Assembly: GCF_003248505.1 (NCBI RefSeq)
Contig: NZ_QFOA01000005.1
Coordinates: forward strand, 79,896 to 143,895
Direction: 5' to 3'
Source of the DNA: Sphingobium sp.
Lineage (GTDB): Bacteria > Pseudomonadota > Alphaproteobacteria > Sphingomonadales > Sphingomonadaceae
DNA: 64,000 nucleotides
Position numbers and translations under genes: made by a program. Positions 24,245-32,415 of this stretch are shown here, in pieces. Every line of letters begins with the position of its first letter. Position 1 is the stretch's first letter. Below the pieces are notes generated by a model that did no database searches, was not told the DNA's origin, and saw nothing but the letters and a program-made list of their open reading frames with translations.

Positions 24245-25582
24245 ATGGCGAAATCCCCGCACATCAAGCTCGGCTTCATCCTGCACGGCGTCGGCCGTAC
24301 GTGGAACGACTGGCGTCACCCCGACCGCGATGTCGGCGCGAGCACCAGTCTGGCGCATTACCAGCGACAGGCGGCCACGGCGGAGCGCGGCAAGTTCGAT
24401 TTCCTGTTCGTCGCCGACAGCCTGTCGATTACCGAAAAATCGAGCCCGCATTACCTCAACCGGTTCGAACCGATCACCATCCTGTCGGCGCTGGCCGCCA
24501 CCACATCTCGCGTCGGATTGGTCGCCACGCTGACCGTCAGCTATTCCGAGCCGTTCAACGTCGCACGCCAGTTCGCCTCGCTCGATCATTTGAGCGGCGG
24601 GCGGGCAGGATGGAACGTCGTTACCTCCTGGCTCGGCGATACTGCCGCCAATTTCAGCAAGGCCGAACATCCCGCCCACGCGACCCGCTATCGCATCGCC
24701 GCTGAATATCTCGATGTGGTGAAGGGCCTGTGGGACAGCTGGGAAGACGGCGCGCACGTCGGTGACAAGGAGAGCGGGCGTTTCGTCGATTCCGACCGGC
24801 TGCACCGGCTGGACCATAAGGGCGAATTTTTCCAGGTGCGCGGCCCGCTCAACATCAAGCGCACGCCGCAAGGGCAGCCCGTGATCTTTCAGGCCGGCGC
24901 ATCGGAGGATGGGCGCAGCTTCGCCGCGCGACATGCCGAAGTGATCTTCACACATGCGCCGACCCGTGAAGAAGGGCAGGCCTATCTTGCCGACGTGAAA
25001 GCGCGTGCCAAGGGCTTTGGCCGCGACCCCGACCTGCTGTTCGTGCTGCCGGGCATCGCACCGATCGTCGGCGACACGGACGAAGACGCCGAGGCGCGCT
25101 ATCGCGAACTGGCGGCGCTCGAATCCATCGAAACCGGCCTCGGTTTCCTGTCGCGCACGTTCAACGATCATGATTTCCGGCAATATGATCTCGACGCACC
25201 CTTTCCCGATGTCGCCCATATCGGGTTCAACAGCCAGCAAAGCGGCGCATTGCGCATCCTGGCAGACGTGCGGGCCGAACAACTGACGCTGCGCCAGGTC
25301 GCGGAACGGCTCGCCACGCCGCGCGGCGCGTTCGTCGGGTCGCCCCAGACCGTCGCCGACCAATTGCAGACATGGTTCGAGGAGGGAGCCGCGGACGGCT
25401 TCGTCATCTTCGAGCCGTTGCCGGGCCAGCTAAACCTGTTCGTGGACAAGGTGATCCCGATCCTTCAGGCCCGCGGGCTGTTCCGGCAGGATTATGAGGG
25501 CGAAACCTTTCGCGCGCATCTGGGGCTGCCGGAACCGGAGAACCGGTATGGCACGCGCCGCTCGACGCTCCACGCCGCTTAG
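24245..25582 (+). CDS. LLM flavin monooxygenase, DszA/NtaA/SnaA family (second copy)
   Basis: FMNH2-dependent monooxygenase of 445 residues, clearly related to the enzyme at 6874 but not a recent duplicate. It shows FLFVADSLSITEKSSPHYLNR, LSGGRAGWNVVTSWLGDTAA, PVIFQAGASEDGRSFAARHA and a FVGSPQTVADQLQTWFEEGA helix. The ribosome site AAAGGG lies eight bases before the ATG and is part of an inverted repeat (24209-24236) that could hide it. Relatives oxidise sulfones, EDTA, nitrilotriacetate or pristinamycin. The setting in the sulfur island favours an organosulfur substrate. The two DszA-like genes suggest that more than one substrate is used. Confidence 0.87.
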   Translation: MAKSPHIKLGFILHGVGRTWNDWRHPDRDVGASTSLAHYQRQAATAERGKFDFLFVADSLSITEKSSPHYLNRFEPITILSALAATTSRVGLVATLTVSYSEPFNVARQFASLDHLSGGRAGWNVVTSWLGDTAANFSKAEHPAHATRYRIAAEYLDVVKGLWDSWEDGAHVGDKESGRFVDSDRLHRLDHKGEFFQVRGPLNIKRTPQGQPVIFQAGASEDGRSFAARHAEVIFTHAPTREEGQAYLADVKARAKGFGRDPDLLFVLPGIAPIVGDTDEDAEARYRELAALESIETGLGFLSRTFNDHDFRQYDLDAPFPDVAHIGFNSQQSGALRILADVRAEQLTLRQVAERLATPRGAFVGSPQTVADQLQTWFEEGAADGFVIFEPLPGQLNLFVDKVIPILQARGLFRQDYEGETFRAHLGLPEPENRYGTRRSTLHAA

Positions 25583-25879
25583 TCCGGTGGGCGGACCGCA
25601 ACGCGCAATATCCCACCCGAACGCGCCTTTCATGACGACCATGTCCGTGCCTTAATCGCCAAGCAGCTTGCAAAGGCAGCCCGAGCGAGAGATGCGGCCG
25701 ACTTGTCATCCTTCCATGCGTCACCTACCAGATGCCGGGCGCGGACAGGCGCCTGATTGACGAGTGGCACGCAGGGAATAGACAGGGTGAATGGATCGTC
25801 ACGAGGTGGGCCGCATCGTTGCAAGATCGCCTCCGGCCCGACGTGTGCCTCTCTGCGGCGCCCCTGAGGAAGTGGAGCG
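25583..25879. other. 297-base gap before alanine racemase
   Basis: A small GTCCG/CGGAC hairpin (25582-25596) overlaps the monooxygenase stop but has no T run. I see no convincing gene. The frame stays open for about 54 codons past the monooxygenase stop codon, without a start codon. Confidence 0.4.
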
Positions 25880-27001
25880 ATGAACGGCGCGGGAATGGCG
25901 ACGGGGTACGCCGGGACGTTGCATATCGACCTGGGCGCGTTGATCGACAATTATCGGGCGCTTGGACGTCGCGTGGGCCATGCCCATGTCGCCGGTGTCG
26001 TGAAGGCCGACGCCTATGGCCTTGGCGCCCATGTCGTCGCGCCGGCGCTCGCGGCGGCGGGGTGTCGCCATTTCTTTGTCGCGATGCTGAGCGAAGCGCT
26101 GGCGCTGCGGCCCTTGCTCGATGCCGATTGCGATCTGTTCGTCCTCAACGGGCTGATGCCGGGGGATGAAGGCGCGTGCGCGGCGCAGGCGATTGTCCCC
26201 GTCCTCAACTCGCTGGATCAGATCGCGGGTTGGGCTGGCGAAGCGCGGCGGCTGGGCCGCCGGCTGCCCGCCGCGCTGCATCTGGACAGCGGCATGTCGC
26301 GGCTCGGCCTGTCGCCCCGCGAACTCGACCGGATTGTTGCCGACGATACGCTCATCGCTGGGATCGATGTCCGTCTGGTTATGAGCCATTTCGCTTGCGC
26401 GGATGAGCCGGACAATCCGATGAATGCGACGCAACTCGCGCGCTTCGCCGATGCAGCCAGGCACTTTCCCGGTGCGCTGCGGTCGATCGACAATTCGGGG
26501 GGCGCATTCATGGATCGTCCCGACCACGGCGATATCGTGCGTTCCGGCATCGTCCTTTATGGTGCCGCCGCGCAGGCGAGCGGTGTCGGCCTTTCTCGCG
26601 TCGTGACGCTGGAAAGCCGCGTCGTCCAGTTGCGCGATGTCGAGGCAGGGGACAGCGTGGGATATGGCATGACGCACCGCTTCGCCGCACCGGCGCGGCT
26701 GGCGACGATCGGCGTCGGCTACGCGGACGGGTGGCCACGCAGCCTGAGCGGGCGAGGACGTGTCTTCATCGGGGGACATGCAGCGCCCATCGTGGGCCGG
26801 ATTTCGATGGACAGCATGACCGTCGATGTGACCGGAGTGCCAGAAGCTCTTTTAAAGCCCGGCGCCGCGGTCGAACTGATCGGCCCCCACCAGTCGGTCG
26901 ATGCCGTTGCAGCGCAAGCGGGCACGATATCCTATGAAATCCTGACGCGGTTGGGGGCACGGTATGAGCGGCGATACACACCCGCCGCTCTTGTCCCCTG
27001 A
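25880..27001 (+). CDS. alr: alanine racemase
   Basis: PLP enzyme that interconverts L- and D-alanine for peptidoglycan or D-alanine breakdown, 373 residues, cytoplasmic. The PLP lysine is in VVKADAYGLGAH near residue 42 and the second catalytic tyrosine is in SVGYGMTHRF near residue 260. GYADGWPRSLSGRG and GRISMDSMTVDVT are further family signatures. The fold is complete. GGAAGTGGAG lies before the ATG; an inner ATG at 25895 is less well placed. It is a single gene between the sulfur island and the aconitate-type cluster, with no other wall or DadA gene nearby, so it may be either the main or an extra catabolic copy. Confidence 0.93.
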   Translation: MNGAGMATGYAGTLHIDLGALIDNYRALGRRVGHAHVAGVVKADAYGLGAHVVAPALAAAGCRHFFVAMLSEALALRPLLDADCDLFVLNGLMPGDEGACAAQAIVPVLNSLDQIAGWAGEARRLGRRLPAALHLDSGMSRLGLSPRELDRIVADDTLIAGIDVRLVMSHFACADEPDNPMNATQLARFADAARHFPGALRSIDNSGGAFMDRPDHGDIVRSGIVLYGAAAQASGVGLSRVVTLESRVVQLRDVEAGDSVGYGMTHRFAAPARLATIGVGYADGWPRSLSGRGRVFIGGHAAPIVGRISMDSMTVDVTGVPEALLKPGAAVELIGPHQSVDAVAAQAGTISYEILTRLGARYERRYTPAALVP

Positions 27002-27095
27002 TCTTTGGCCACAGGCGGCGGAATAAGCGGGGCTTTATCGGCCATCCGATTGATATAGACTTCCCCCCTCCCCATGCGGGCGGAAGGACGAGTGC

Positions 27096-27992
27096 GTGAT
27101 CAATTGCGAATTGCTGGATTTGAGGGCGCTGGTGGCCGTGGCCGAAGGTCGCAGTTTTCAGCGGGCCGCGCAGCAACTGAACCTGTCCCAGCCCGCGCTC
27201 AGTCGGCGGATCCAGAAGCTGGAAAATTCCGTGGGAGCGATTTTGTTAGATCGCACCACACGCCATGTGCGCGTCACCCCTGCGGGCCGGGAAGTGCTGC
27301 CGTTGGTCCGCCGTATGCTCGACGAATTCGACGGGTCGCTGGTCGGACTCATGGCCGATGGAGAGCGACAGGCGGGGCGGATCACGCTTGCCAGCGTGCC
27401 GAGCGCGACGGTTCGCTTTCTCCCTGACGTACTGCAACGGTTTGGCGAGGATTATCGCAATACCCGCGTTCGCATCCTCGACCTGTCGGCAACCGAATGT
27501 GCGGAGGCAGTGCGAACGGGCGAAGCGGAATTCGGCCTGTCACTGCCGGTATCGAGCGATTCCGATCTGGCCTACGAACCGCTTCACGACGATCCCTACG
27601 GATTGATCTGCCGAAAGGACGATCCGCTCGCCGCGATGCCCGATATCGCCTGGAGCGACCTGTCAGACCGGCGCCTGATCACCGTGCACCGGGCGAGCGG
27701 CAACCGCACCACGCTGGAGGCGGGACTGGCGGCGCATGGCATCGACCTGACCTGGTTCTATGAAGTGACGCGCCTCACCTCCGCGCTTGCGCTGGTGGAT
27801 GCGGGGCTGGGACCCTCGATCCTGCCGCGGCTGGCCTGCGCAGGGCCGGATGCGCGCGATCTTGTCTGGCGACCGCTGGGCGAGCCCGTCATCGTGCGGA
27901 CCATCGGACTTCTGAAAAGGCCTTCCGCGCCGATTTCGCCCGCTGCGGCGCGGTTCGTCAGCCTGCTGAAGGATGCCTGGGCGAAGGTTTGA
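27096..27992 (+). CDS. LysR-family regulator next to the tricarboxylate genes
   Basis: Transcription factor of 298 residues starting at a GTG with GGAAGGA seven bases upstream. The helix-turn-helix is in FQRAAQQLNLSQPALSRRIQ and the effector domain covers about residues 90-295, with the typical DLSATECAEAVRTGEAEFGL segment. It is on the same strand as the aconitate-isomerase-like and MFS genes, 245 bases upstream of them, with a double palindrome in between (28132-28152). It is probably their activator, like TcuR-type regulators of tricarballylate genes. A role for the alanine racemase gene, which it follows by 94 bases, is less likely. Confidence 0.86.
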   Translation: MINCELLDLRALVAVAEGRSFQRAAQQLNLSQPALSRRIQKLENSVGAILLDRTTRHVRVTPAGREVLPLVRRMLDEFDGSLVGLMADGERQAGRITLASVPSATVRFLPDVLQRFGEDYRNTRVRILDLSATECAEAVRTGEAEFGLSLPVSSDSDLAYEPLHDDPYGLICRKDDPLAAMPDIAWSDLSDRRLITVHRASGNRTTLEAGLAAHGIDLTWFYEVTRLTSALALVDAGLGPSILPRLACAGPDARDLVWRPLGEPVIVRTIGLLKRPSAPISPAAARFVSLLKDAWAKV

Positions 27993-28131
27993 AGGGCACG
28001 ATGAAAGCATAGGGGGGAGCCGCGTGGACGGGGCGGCGCATATCCCGATGGGCATGATCGGCCAGACAACTCTGGGTGTAGCGGCTTCGTTCTTCATTCA
28101 ATGCGCCTTGCACATAAGCTGCCCCATTTAT

Positions 28132-28152
28132 TGCATTTGATAAATGCATCAA
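28132..28152. promoter_or_regulatory. nested palindromes before the tricarboxylate genes
   Basis: TGCATTT-GAT-AAATGCA (28132-28148) is a perfect 7-3-7 palindrome. TTGAT-AAATGC-ATCAA (28137-28152) overlaps it as a perfect 5-6-5 palindrome. They lie about 90 bases before the start codon at 28238 and are candidate sites for the LysR protein encoded just upstream. Confidence 0.5.
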
Positions 28153-28237
28153 CCGGCGCTTCTATCGTTGCCTAGGGACGGTGCCGACGGCGGCGATGCC
28201 CGGTATCGAAAAATGCAAGGAGAGCGAGGGTGCAGAC

Positions 28238-29092
28238 ATGTGGAACAGGCCGCGCATGAGGAGGCCCCACAGGCTTTCAAGCGGCAACCGGCCGAAAGCC
28301 ACATTGTCCGCCGTCGCGGCGCTGCTGGTGTCGGCATGTCACACGGTTCCGGCCACCTCCCCCGCCGCGACCGCCAACGAAGTGCATGTCCTGAGCTCCG
28401 GCGGCTTCAGCGCCGCCTTCGACGCGCTGTCGCGACAATATAGCGCCGAGACGGGGACGAAGATCGTGACCGGACATGGGCCGTCCATGGGCGATACCGC
28501 CAACGCCATCCCCGCGCGCCTCGCCCGGCGCGAGGCAGTCGACGTGGTTATCCTGGCGCGGCCCTCGCTCGACAAGCTGGCCGACGCCGGACAAATCGTG
28601 CGCGATACGGAAGTCGATCTCGGCCTGTCCAAGATCGCCGTCGCCGTGAAGGAAGGTGCGCCTGTCCCCGACATATCGAGCGAAGCGGCGGTTCGATCGG
28701 CGCTGCTCAAGGCGAAATCGGTCGCTTGGTCGGACAGTGCCAGCGGCGTCTATATCCAGACGACGATGCTCGACAAGCTGGGCATCGCAGACCAGGTGCG
28801 CCCCAAGGGGCGTATGATCCCCGCGACGCCTGTCGGCAGGATCGTCGCCCGGGGCGAGGCGGAAATCGGATTTCAGCAACTGTCCGAGCTCAAGCCCGTC
28901 AAGGGCATCCGCATCGTCGGCTTGCTGCCCGAATCGCTCCAGAAGGTAACGCCTTTTTCCGGCGGCATCGTGTCCTATTCGACCAGGCAGAAACCGGCCC
29001 GCGCGCTGCTCGACTATCTCTCGTCTCCCAAGGCGCATGCCGCGATCCGGCAGACCGGCCTCGAACCTGCTTCGCAAAAGAGGAATCCATGA
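28238..29092 (+). CDS. periplasmic ModA-fold protein, probably aconitate isomerase
   Basis: Exported protein of 284 residues with a basic N-terminus, a hydrophobic segment and a lipobox-like ALLVSACHT. The mature part is a ModA-type two-lobe binding fold: VHVLSSGGFSAAFDALSRQY at the start, then ARREAVDVVILARPS, AVRSALLKAKSVAWSDSASG and EIGFQQLSELKPVKG. Such proteins are usually called molybdate binders, but there is no ModB or ModC here. Instead it overlaps by four bases a TcuC-like tricarboxylate symporter gene. This pairing matches aconitate isomerase, a ModA-fold enzyme that converts trans- to cis-aconitate. The start at 28238 has an AGGAGAGCGAGG region upstream; 28181 is an alternative. 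Confidence 0.72.
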   Translation: MWNRPRMRRPHRLSSGNRPKATLSAVAALLVSACHTVPATSPAATANEVHVLSSGGFSAAFDALSRQYSAETGTKIVTGHGPSMGDTANAIPARLARREAVDVVILARPSLDKLADAGQIVRDTEVDLGLSKIAVAVKEGAPVPDISSEAAVRSALLKAKSVAWSDSASGVYIQTTMLDKLGIADQVRPKGRMIPATPVGRIVARGEAEIGFQQLSELKPVKGIRIVGLLPESLQKVTPFSGGIVSYSTRQKPARALLDYLSSPKAHAAIRQTGLEPASQKRNP

Positions 29093-30411
29093 CCGTCCCA
29101 CCCATGCCTGCTGCGGGACAGCTGTCCCAGGCCACGGATGCCCGCAAGAAATCGGCTTTCAAATCCATCTTCATCGTTGCCAGCGGCAATTTCCTGGAGA
29201 TGTTCGATTTCATGGTGTTCGGTTATTACGCCACCTATATTTCGAAGGCGTTTTTTCCGACCGGCAGCGAGTTCGCTTCGCTTCTCCTCACGCTGATGAC
29301 CTTTGGCGCCGGGTTCCTGATGCGACCGGTGGGCGCGCTGGTCCTCGGCGCATATGTCGATCGTCATGGCCGCCGCAAAGGGCTGCTGCTGGTGCTGGGC
29401 CTGATGGCGCTGGGCACGCTCGCAATCGCGGTGACGCCGACGTACGAGCAGATCGGGCTTGCCGCGCCGCTCATCATTCTGGTCGGGCGACTGGTGCAGG
29501 GCCTGTCGGCAGGGGTCGAGGTGGGCGGCGTGTCGGTCTATCTGAACGAGATCGCGCCCCCCGGCCGCAAGGGCTTCTTCACGTCGTGGCAGTCCGCCAG
29601 CCAGCAGGCGGCGGTTGTCTTCGCCGCGCTCATCGGCCTGGCCGTGTCGACCAGCCTGCCGCCCGAAACCATGCAGGCCTGGGGCTGGCGCGTGCCGTTC
29701 ATTATCGGCTGCATCATGATCCCGTTCCTCTTCGTCATTCGAAGTCATGTCGAGGAAACCGATGCTTTCCTTCAGCGCAAGGAGCATCCCAGGGTCGCGG
29801 AGATCATGCGGATCATCGGTGCCAACTGGGGCATCGTGCTTCAAGGCGCGTTGATGGCAGTCATGACCACCGTCTTCTTCTACATGATCACCGCCTATAC
29901 GCCGACCTTCGGCAGCAAGGTGCTGAACCTTGGCGCGGGAGAGGGATTGTTCGTCACGGCATGCGTGGGCATCGCCAACTTCGTCCTGCTGCCGGCGATG
30001 GGGGCGCTGTCGGACCGCATCGGTCGTCGCCCGCTGCTGATTGCCGCGACGCTGCTGGGCGCGGTGCTCGCCTATCCGCTGATGAGCTGGCTGGTGTCGG
30101 CGCCGACTTTCGGCAAGCTGCTGACGGTCGAATTGTCGCTCGCGGCGATCTACGCCACCTATAACGGCGCGTTCATCGTCTATCTGACGGAAATCATTCC
30201 GGGCCATGTCCGCACCGTGGGCTTCAGCCTCGCCTACAGCATGGCGACCGCGATCTTCGGTGGGTTCACCCCCGCGATCAGCACCGCGCTGATCGGGGCG
30301 ACGGGCGACAAGGCGATCCCCGGCGCCTGGTGCGCAGCCGCCGCGCTGCTGTCCCTTCTCGCGCTGCTGATCGGCAGCCGTGTCAACCGGCGGGTGATCG
30401 ACCGTGCCTGA
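29089..30411 (+). CDS. MFS tricarboxylate/H+ symporter, TcuC-like
   Basis: Inner-membrane carrier of 440 residues with about 12 membrane segments, in the metabolite:H+ symporter group. The opening SIFIVASGNFLEMFDFMVFGYY, the loop motif YVDRHGRRKG and the second-half copy LSDRIGRRPLL are visible. The ANF/G-EM-D start is typical of the citrate and tricarballylate transporters CitA and TcuC. Its ATG overlaps the upstream stop, so it is coupled to the aconitate-isomerase-like gene. It would import aconitate, tricarballylate or citrate. No TcuA/TcuB dehydrogenase genes are present, so tricarballylate itself is less likely than aconitate. Confidence 0.84.
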   Translation: MTVPPMPAAGQLSQATDARKKSAFKSIFIVASGNFLEMFDFMVFGYYATYISKAFFPTGSEFASLLLTLMTFGAGFLMRPVGALVLGAYVDRHGRRKGLLLVLGLMALGTLAIAVTPTYEQIGLAAPLIILVGRLVQGLSAGVEVGGVSVYLNEIAPPGRKGFFTSWQSASQQAAVVFAALIGLAVSTSLPPETMQAWGWRVPFIIGCIMIPFLFVIRSHVEETDAFLQRKEHPRVAEIMRIIGANWGIVLQGALMAVMTTVFFYMITAYTPTFGSKVLNLGAGEGLFVTACVGIANFVLLPAMGALSDRIGRRPLLIAATLLGAVLAYPLMSWLVSAPTFGKLLTVELSLAAIYATYNGAFIVYLTEIIPGHVRTVGFSLAYSMATAIFGGFTPAISTALIGATGDKAIPGAWCAAAALLSLLALLIGSRVNRRVIDRA

Positions 30412-30458
30412 TGCTCTATCCTCGTCGAACGTGACGAGAGTGGCATTGAGAGCTAAGG

Positions 30459-30482
30459 TCCGGGCGGGCGATCCCGTCCGGA
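30459..30482. other. strong hairpin after the tricarboxylate symporter gene
   Basis: TCCGGGCGGG (30459-30468), loop CGAT, CCCGTCCGGA (30473-30482): a 10-bp stem with one G-U pair. A second hairpin, CTCGTC/GACGAG, is at 30421-30438. Neither is followed by a T run. They may end or protect the upstream transcript. Confidence 0.35.
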
Positions 30483-30587
30483 GTGCGTCGGTCGAACGAT
30501 GGGAGAAACGGGTTCCGGTGAGGTTGGACAGCAACGTACCGAAAAGGTTCGGCACCGTCGGCGATAAGCAGCGTTGTGTCGCACAAT

Positions 30588-31988
30588 ATGTCGTCAAAGT
30601 CCGGACAGCCTTTGCCTGAACCCCGCCGCCCTTATCGTGTAATCGCGCTCGTCGTCGCGTTCGCCCTGTTCATGCAGCAGCTGGATGCGACGATCCTGTC
30701 CATCGCCCTTCCGGCGATGTCGCGCGATTTCGGCATTCCTGCCTCGGGCCTTAGCCTGGCTCTTACGTCATATCTCGTCGCGCTGGCCGTCTTCATCCCG
30801 GCGAGCGGCGGTCTGGCGGACCGTTTCGGCTCGCGGACCATATTCTGCGCCGCGATTGCAATCTTCATGGCAGGGTCCATCGCCTGTGCGCAATCGTCCA
30901 CTCTCGCAGAGCTGGTCGCCGCGCGTTTGTTTCAGGGCATCGGCGGCGCCATGATGGTGCCTGTCGGTCGCCTCGTTCTGTTGCGGAGCGTCGAAAAAGA
31001 GGATTTGGTGGCCGCCTTGTCCTGGCTGGTGATGCCCGCGCTCGTCGGCCCCATCGTCGGACCGCCGATCGGCGGCCTGATCGTGACCTATCTCGACTGG
31101 CGCTGGATTTTTTATCTCAACATCCCGATCGGCGTCGTCGGTCTTGGCCTTGCGGTCTGGCTGATGCCGCAGATCAAGTCCGCTGCCGTAGCGCGATTCG
31201 ACATGGCGGGCTTTCTGCTGTCCGGAATAGCGCTCGGATCCCTGGTGTTCGGCCTGGAACTGGTCACCCATCCCATGTCTGTCGCGGTAATCGCCGCGCT
31301 TCTGGGATGCGGTTGTCTTTTTGCTGCGATCTATTTTCGTCATGCGCAGCGCGTCACCGATCCGATTCTCGACCTTTCCCTTTTCAGGACACCGACCTTC
31401 GGGCTTTCCGTTGCAGGCGGAACGCTCATCCGCATCGCGCAGGGCGCGCAACCTTTTCTGCTGCCCCTGCTCTTCCAACTCGGCTTTGGCCTGTCCGCCG
31501 CCACGGCCGGCGCCATCATGATGGCCAATGCGCTGGGCGCTCTTGCCATGAAGCCATTGGCGCCGCTCATCATCCGCCGCTTCGGTTACCGCGCCAGCCT
31601 TGCCGGTGCGAGCGTAGGGGCTTCGATCGCCATCGCCAGTTGCGCCCTGTTCAGCCCGGGGTGGCCCCATATCGCCTTGGCCACGATCCTGTTCGTATCG
31701 GGATTCTTCACGTCGCTGCTCTTCACCGGATACAACGCCATGGCGTTCGTCGATCTGGACGAAAGAACAATGAGCGCGGCTACGAGCCTTTACGCTACCT
31801 TCCAACAGCTCAGCCTGTCGCTGGGCATCTGCTTTGCGGCCAGCTTGCTTGAGCTTGGCGGGCCGACTTCCGTCGACACGATTGCCCCTGTCTTCGTGAT
31901 CATCGGCATGACCGCCTTCGGCGCAACATTCATCAACCGAAAGATACCCACGGTCGCACCGGGCGCTTCGAAGGTGGGCGAACCCTGA
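30588..31988 (+). CDS. MFS drug:H+ antiporter, DHA2/EmrB-QacA type
   Basis: Inner-membrane exporter of 466 residues with 12 to 14 hydrophobic segments. Family marks are FMQQLDATILSIALPAM in the first helix, GGLADRFGSRTIF (motif A), ARLFQGIGGAMMVPVGRLVL (motif B region), and PIVGPPIGGLIVTYLDWRWI (motif C) followed by FYLNIPIG, which is typical of DHA2. The start is unclear: ATG 30588 or GTG 30576, neither with a good ribosome site. It is a single gene between the aconitate-type cluster and the polyketide cluster. With the antiporter at 34069 it brackets the polyketide genes and may export their product or be a general drug pump. Confidence 0.87.
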   Translation: MSSKSGQPLPEPRRPYRVIALVVAFALFMQQLDATILSIALPAMSRDFGIPASGLSLALTSYLVALAVFIPASGGLADRFGSRTIFCAAIAIFMAGSIACAQSSTLAELVAARLFQGIGGAMMVPVGRLVLLRSVEKEDLVAALSWLVMPALVGPIVGPPIGGLIVTYLDWRWIFYLNIPIGVVGLGLAVWLMPQIKSAAVARFDMAGFLLSGIALGSLVFGLELVTHPMSVAVIAALLGCGCLFAAIYFRHAQRVTDPILDLSLFRTPTFGLSVAGGTLIRIAQGAQPFLLPLLFQLGFGLSAATAGAIMMANALGALAMKPLAPLIIRRFGYRASLAGASVGASIAIASCALFSPGWPHIALATILFVSGFFTSLLFTGYNAMAFVDLDERTMSAATSLYATFQQLSLSLGICFAASLLELGGPTSVDTIAPVFVIIGMTAFGATFINRKIPTVAPGASKVGEP

Positions 31989-32127
31989 ATGCGCTTACAG
32001 GATCGATCCTGATGCAGCACAGGCCGCCTGCGGTCCCGCGTTTCCCTTTTGCCTCTTCATCGAAGGTTCACTCTGCCGCTGCAAAATCCTGCAGTATATT
32101 CTTGGCCCCATAGGGAGACGGCACGGC

Positions 32128-32415
32128 ATGAAGATGCGCGATCTTGGTGAATTGGCGGGCGTAGGCACCCTGCTACTATGGGCCGTAGCCGCACCAGCCG
32201 TGCAGGCGCAATCCGATCCGGGCAAGAAAGCCTGTGTGAAGGAAGCGCGGCTACTGTGCCCGGCGGAAATGAAGAGCATGAGCCGGAAGAAGGTCGAAGC
32301 TTGCATGATCGCAAATATCGAGCGGACATCGCCTGCATGTCATGCGGCGATGTTGCGCATCAAGGCGGAGCGCGAGGCGAACGCCAAGCGTTCGGGTCAT
32401 GACGAAGGACGATAG
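32128..32415 (+). CDS. small secreted protein with a cysteine-rich GLG1-type repeat
   Basis: 95-residue protein with a signal peptide (cut near AVQAQSDP) and one copy of the cysteine-rich repeat known from Golgi glycoprotein 1 (Pfam PF00839). The four cysteines follow the spacing in ACVKEARLLCPAEM, KKVEACMIANIE and SPACHAAM. Bacterial proteins of this type are common in rhizobia and sphingomonads, sit in the periplasm and have no known role. The tail is charged and probably disordered. Its last 19 bases overlap the 3' end of the convergent methyltransferase-like gene. Confidence 0.75.
   Translation: MKMRDLGELAGVGTLLLWAVAAPAVQAQSDPGKKACVKEARLLCPAEMKSMSRKKVEACMIANIERTSPACHAAMLRIKAEREANAKRSGHDEGR

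Noticed and set aside
22724..25363. 879-codon minus-strand open frame opposite the FAD/NAD(P) and DszA-like genes
   Set aside because: Antisense shadow of two clear enzymes, with low-complexity, highly basic sequence.
25583..25743. Open stretch of about 54 codons continuing in frame after the stop of the second DszA-like gene
   Set aside because: It has no start codon, and the protein already has the full family length, so read-through or a broken extension is not supported.
28238..29092. Molybdate-binding protein ModA, which with the ModE-type gene would suggest a molybdate uptake system
   Set aside because: No ModB or ModC genes are present, the two genes are 7 kb apart, and the direct partner is a tricarboxylate symporter. 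Aconitate isomerase fits better.
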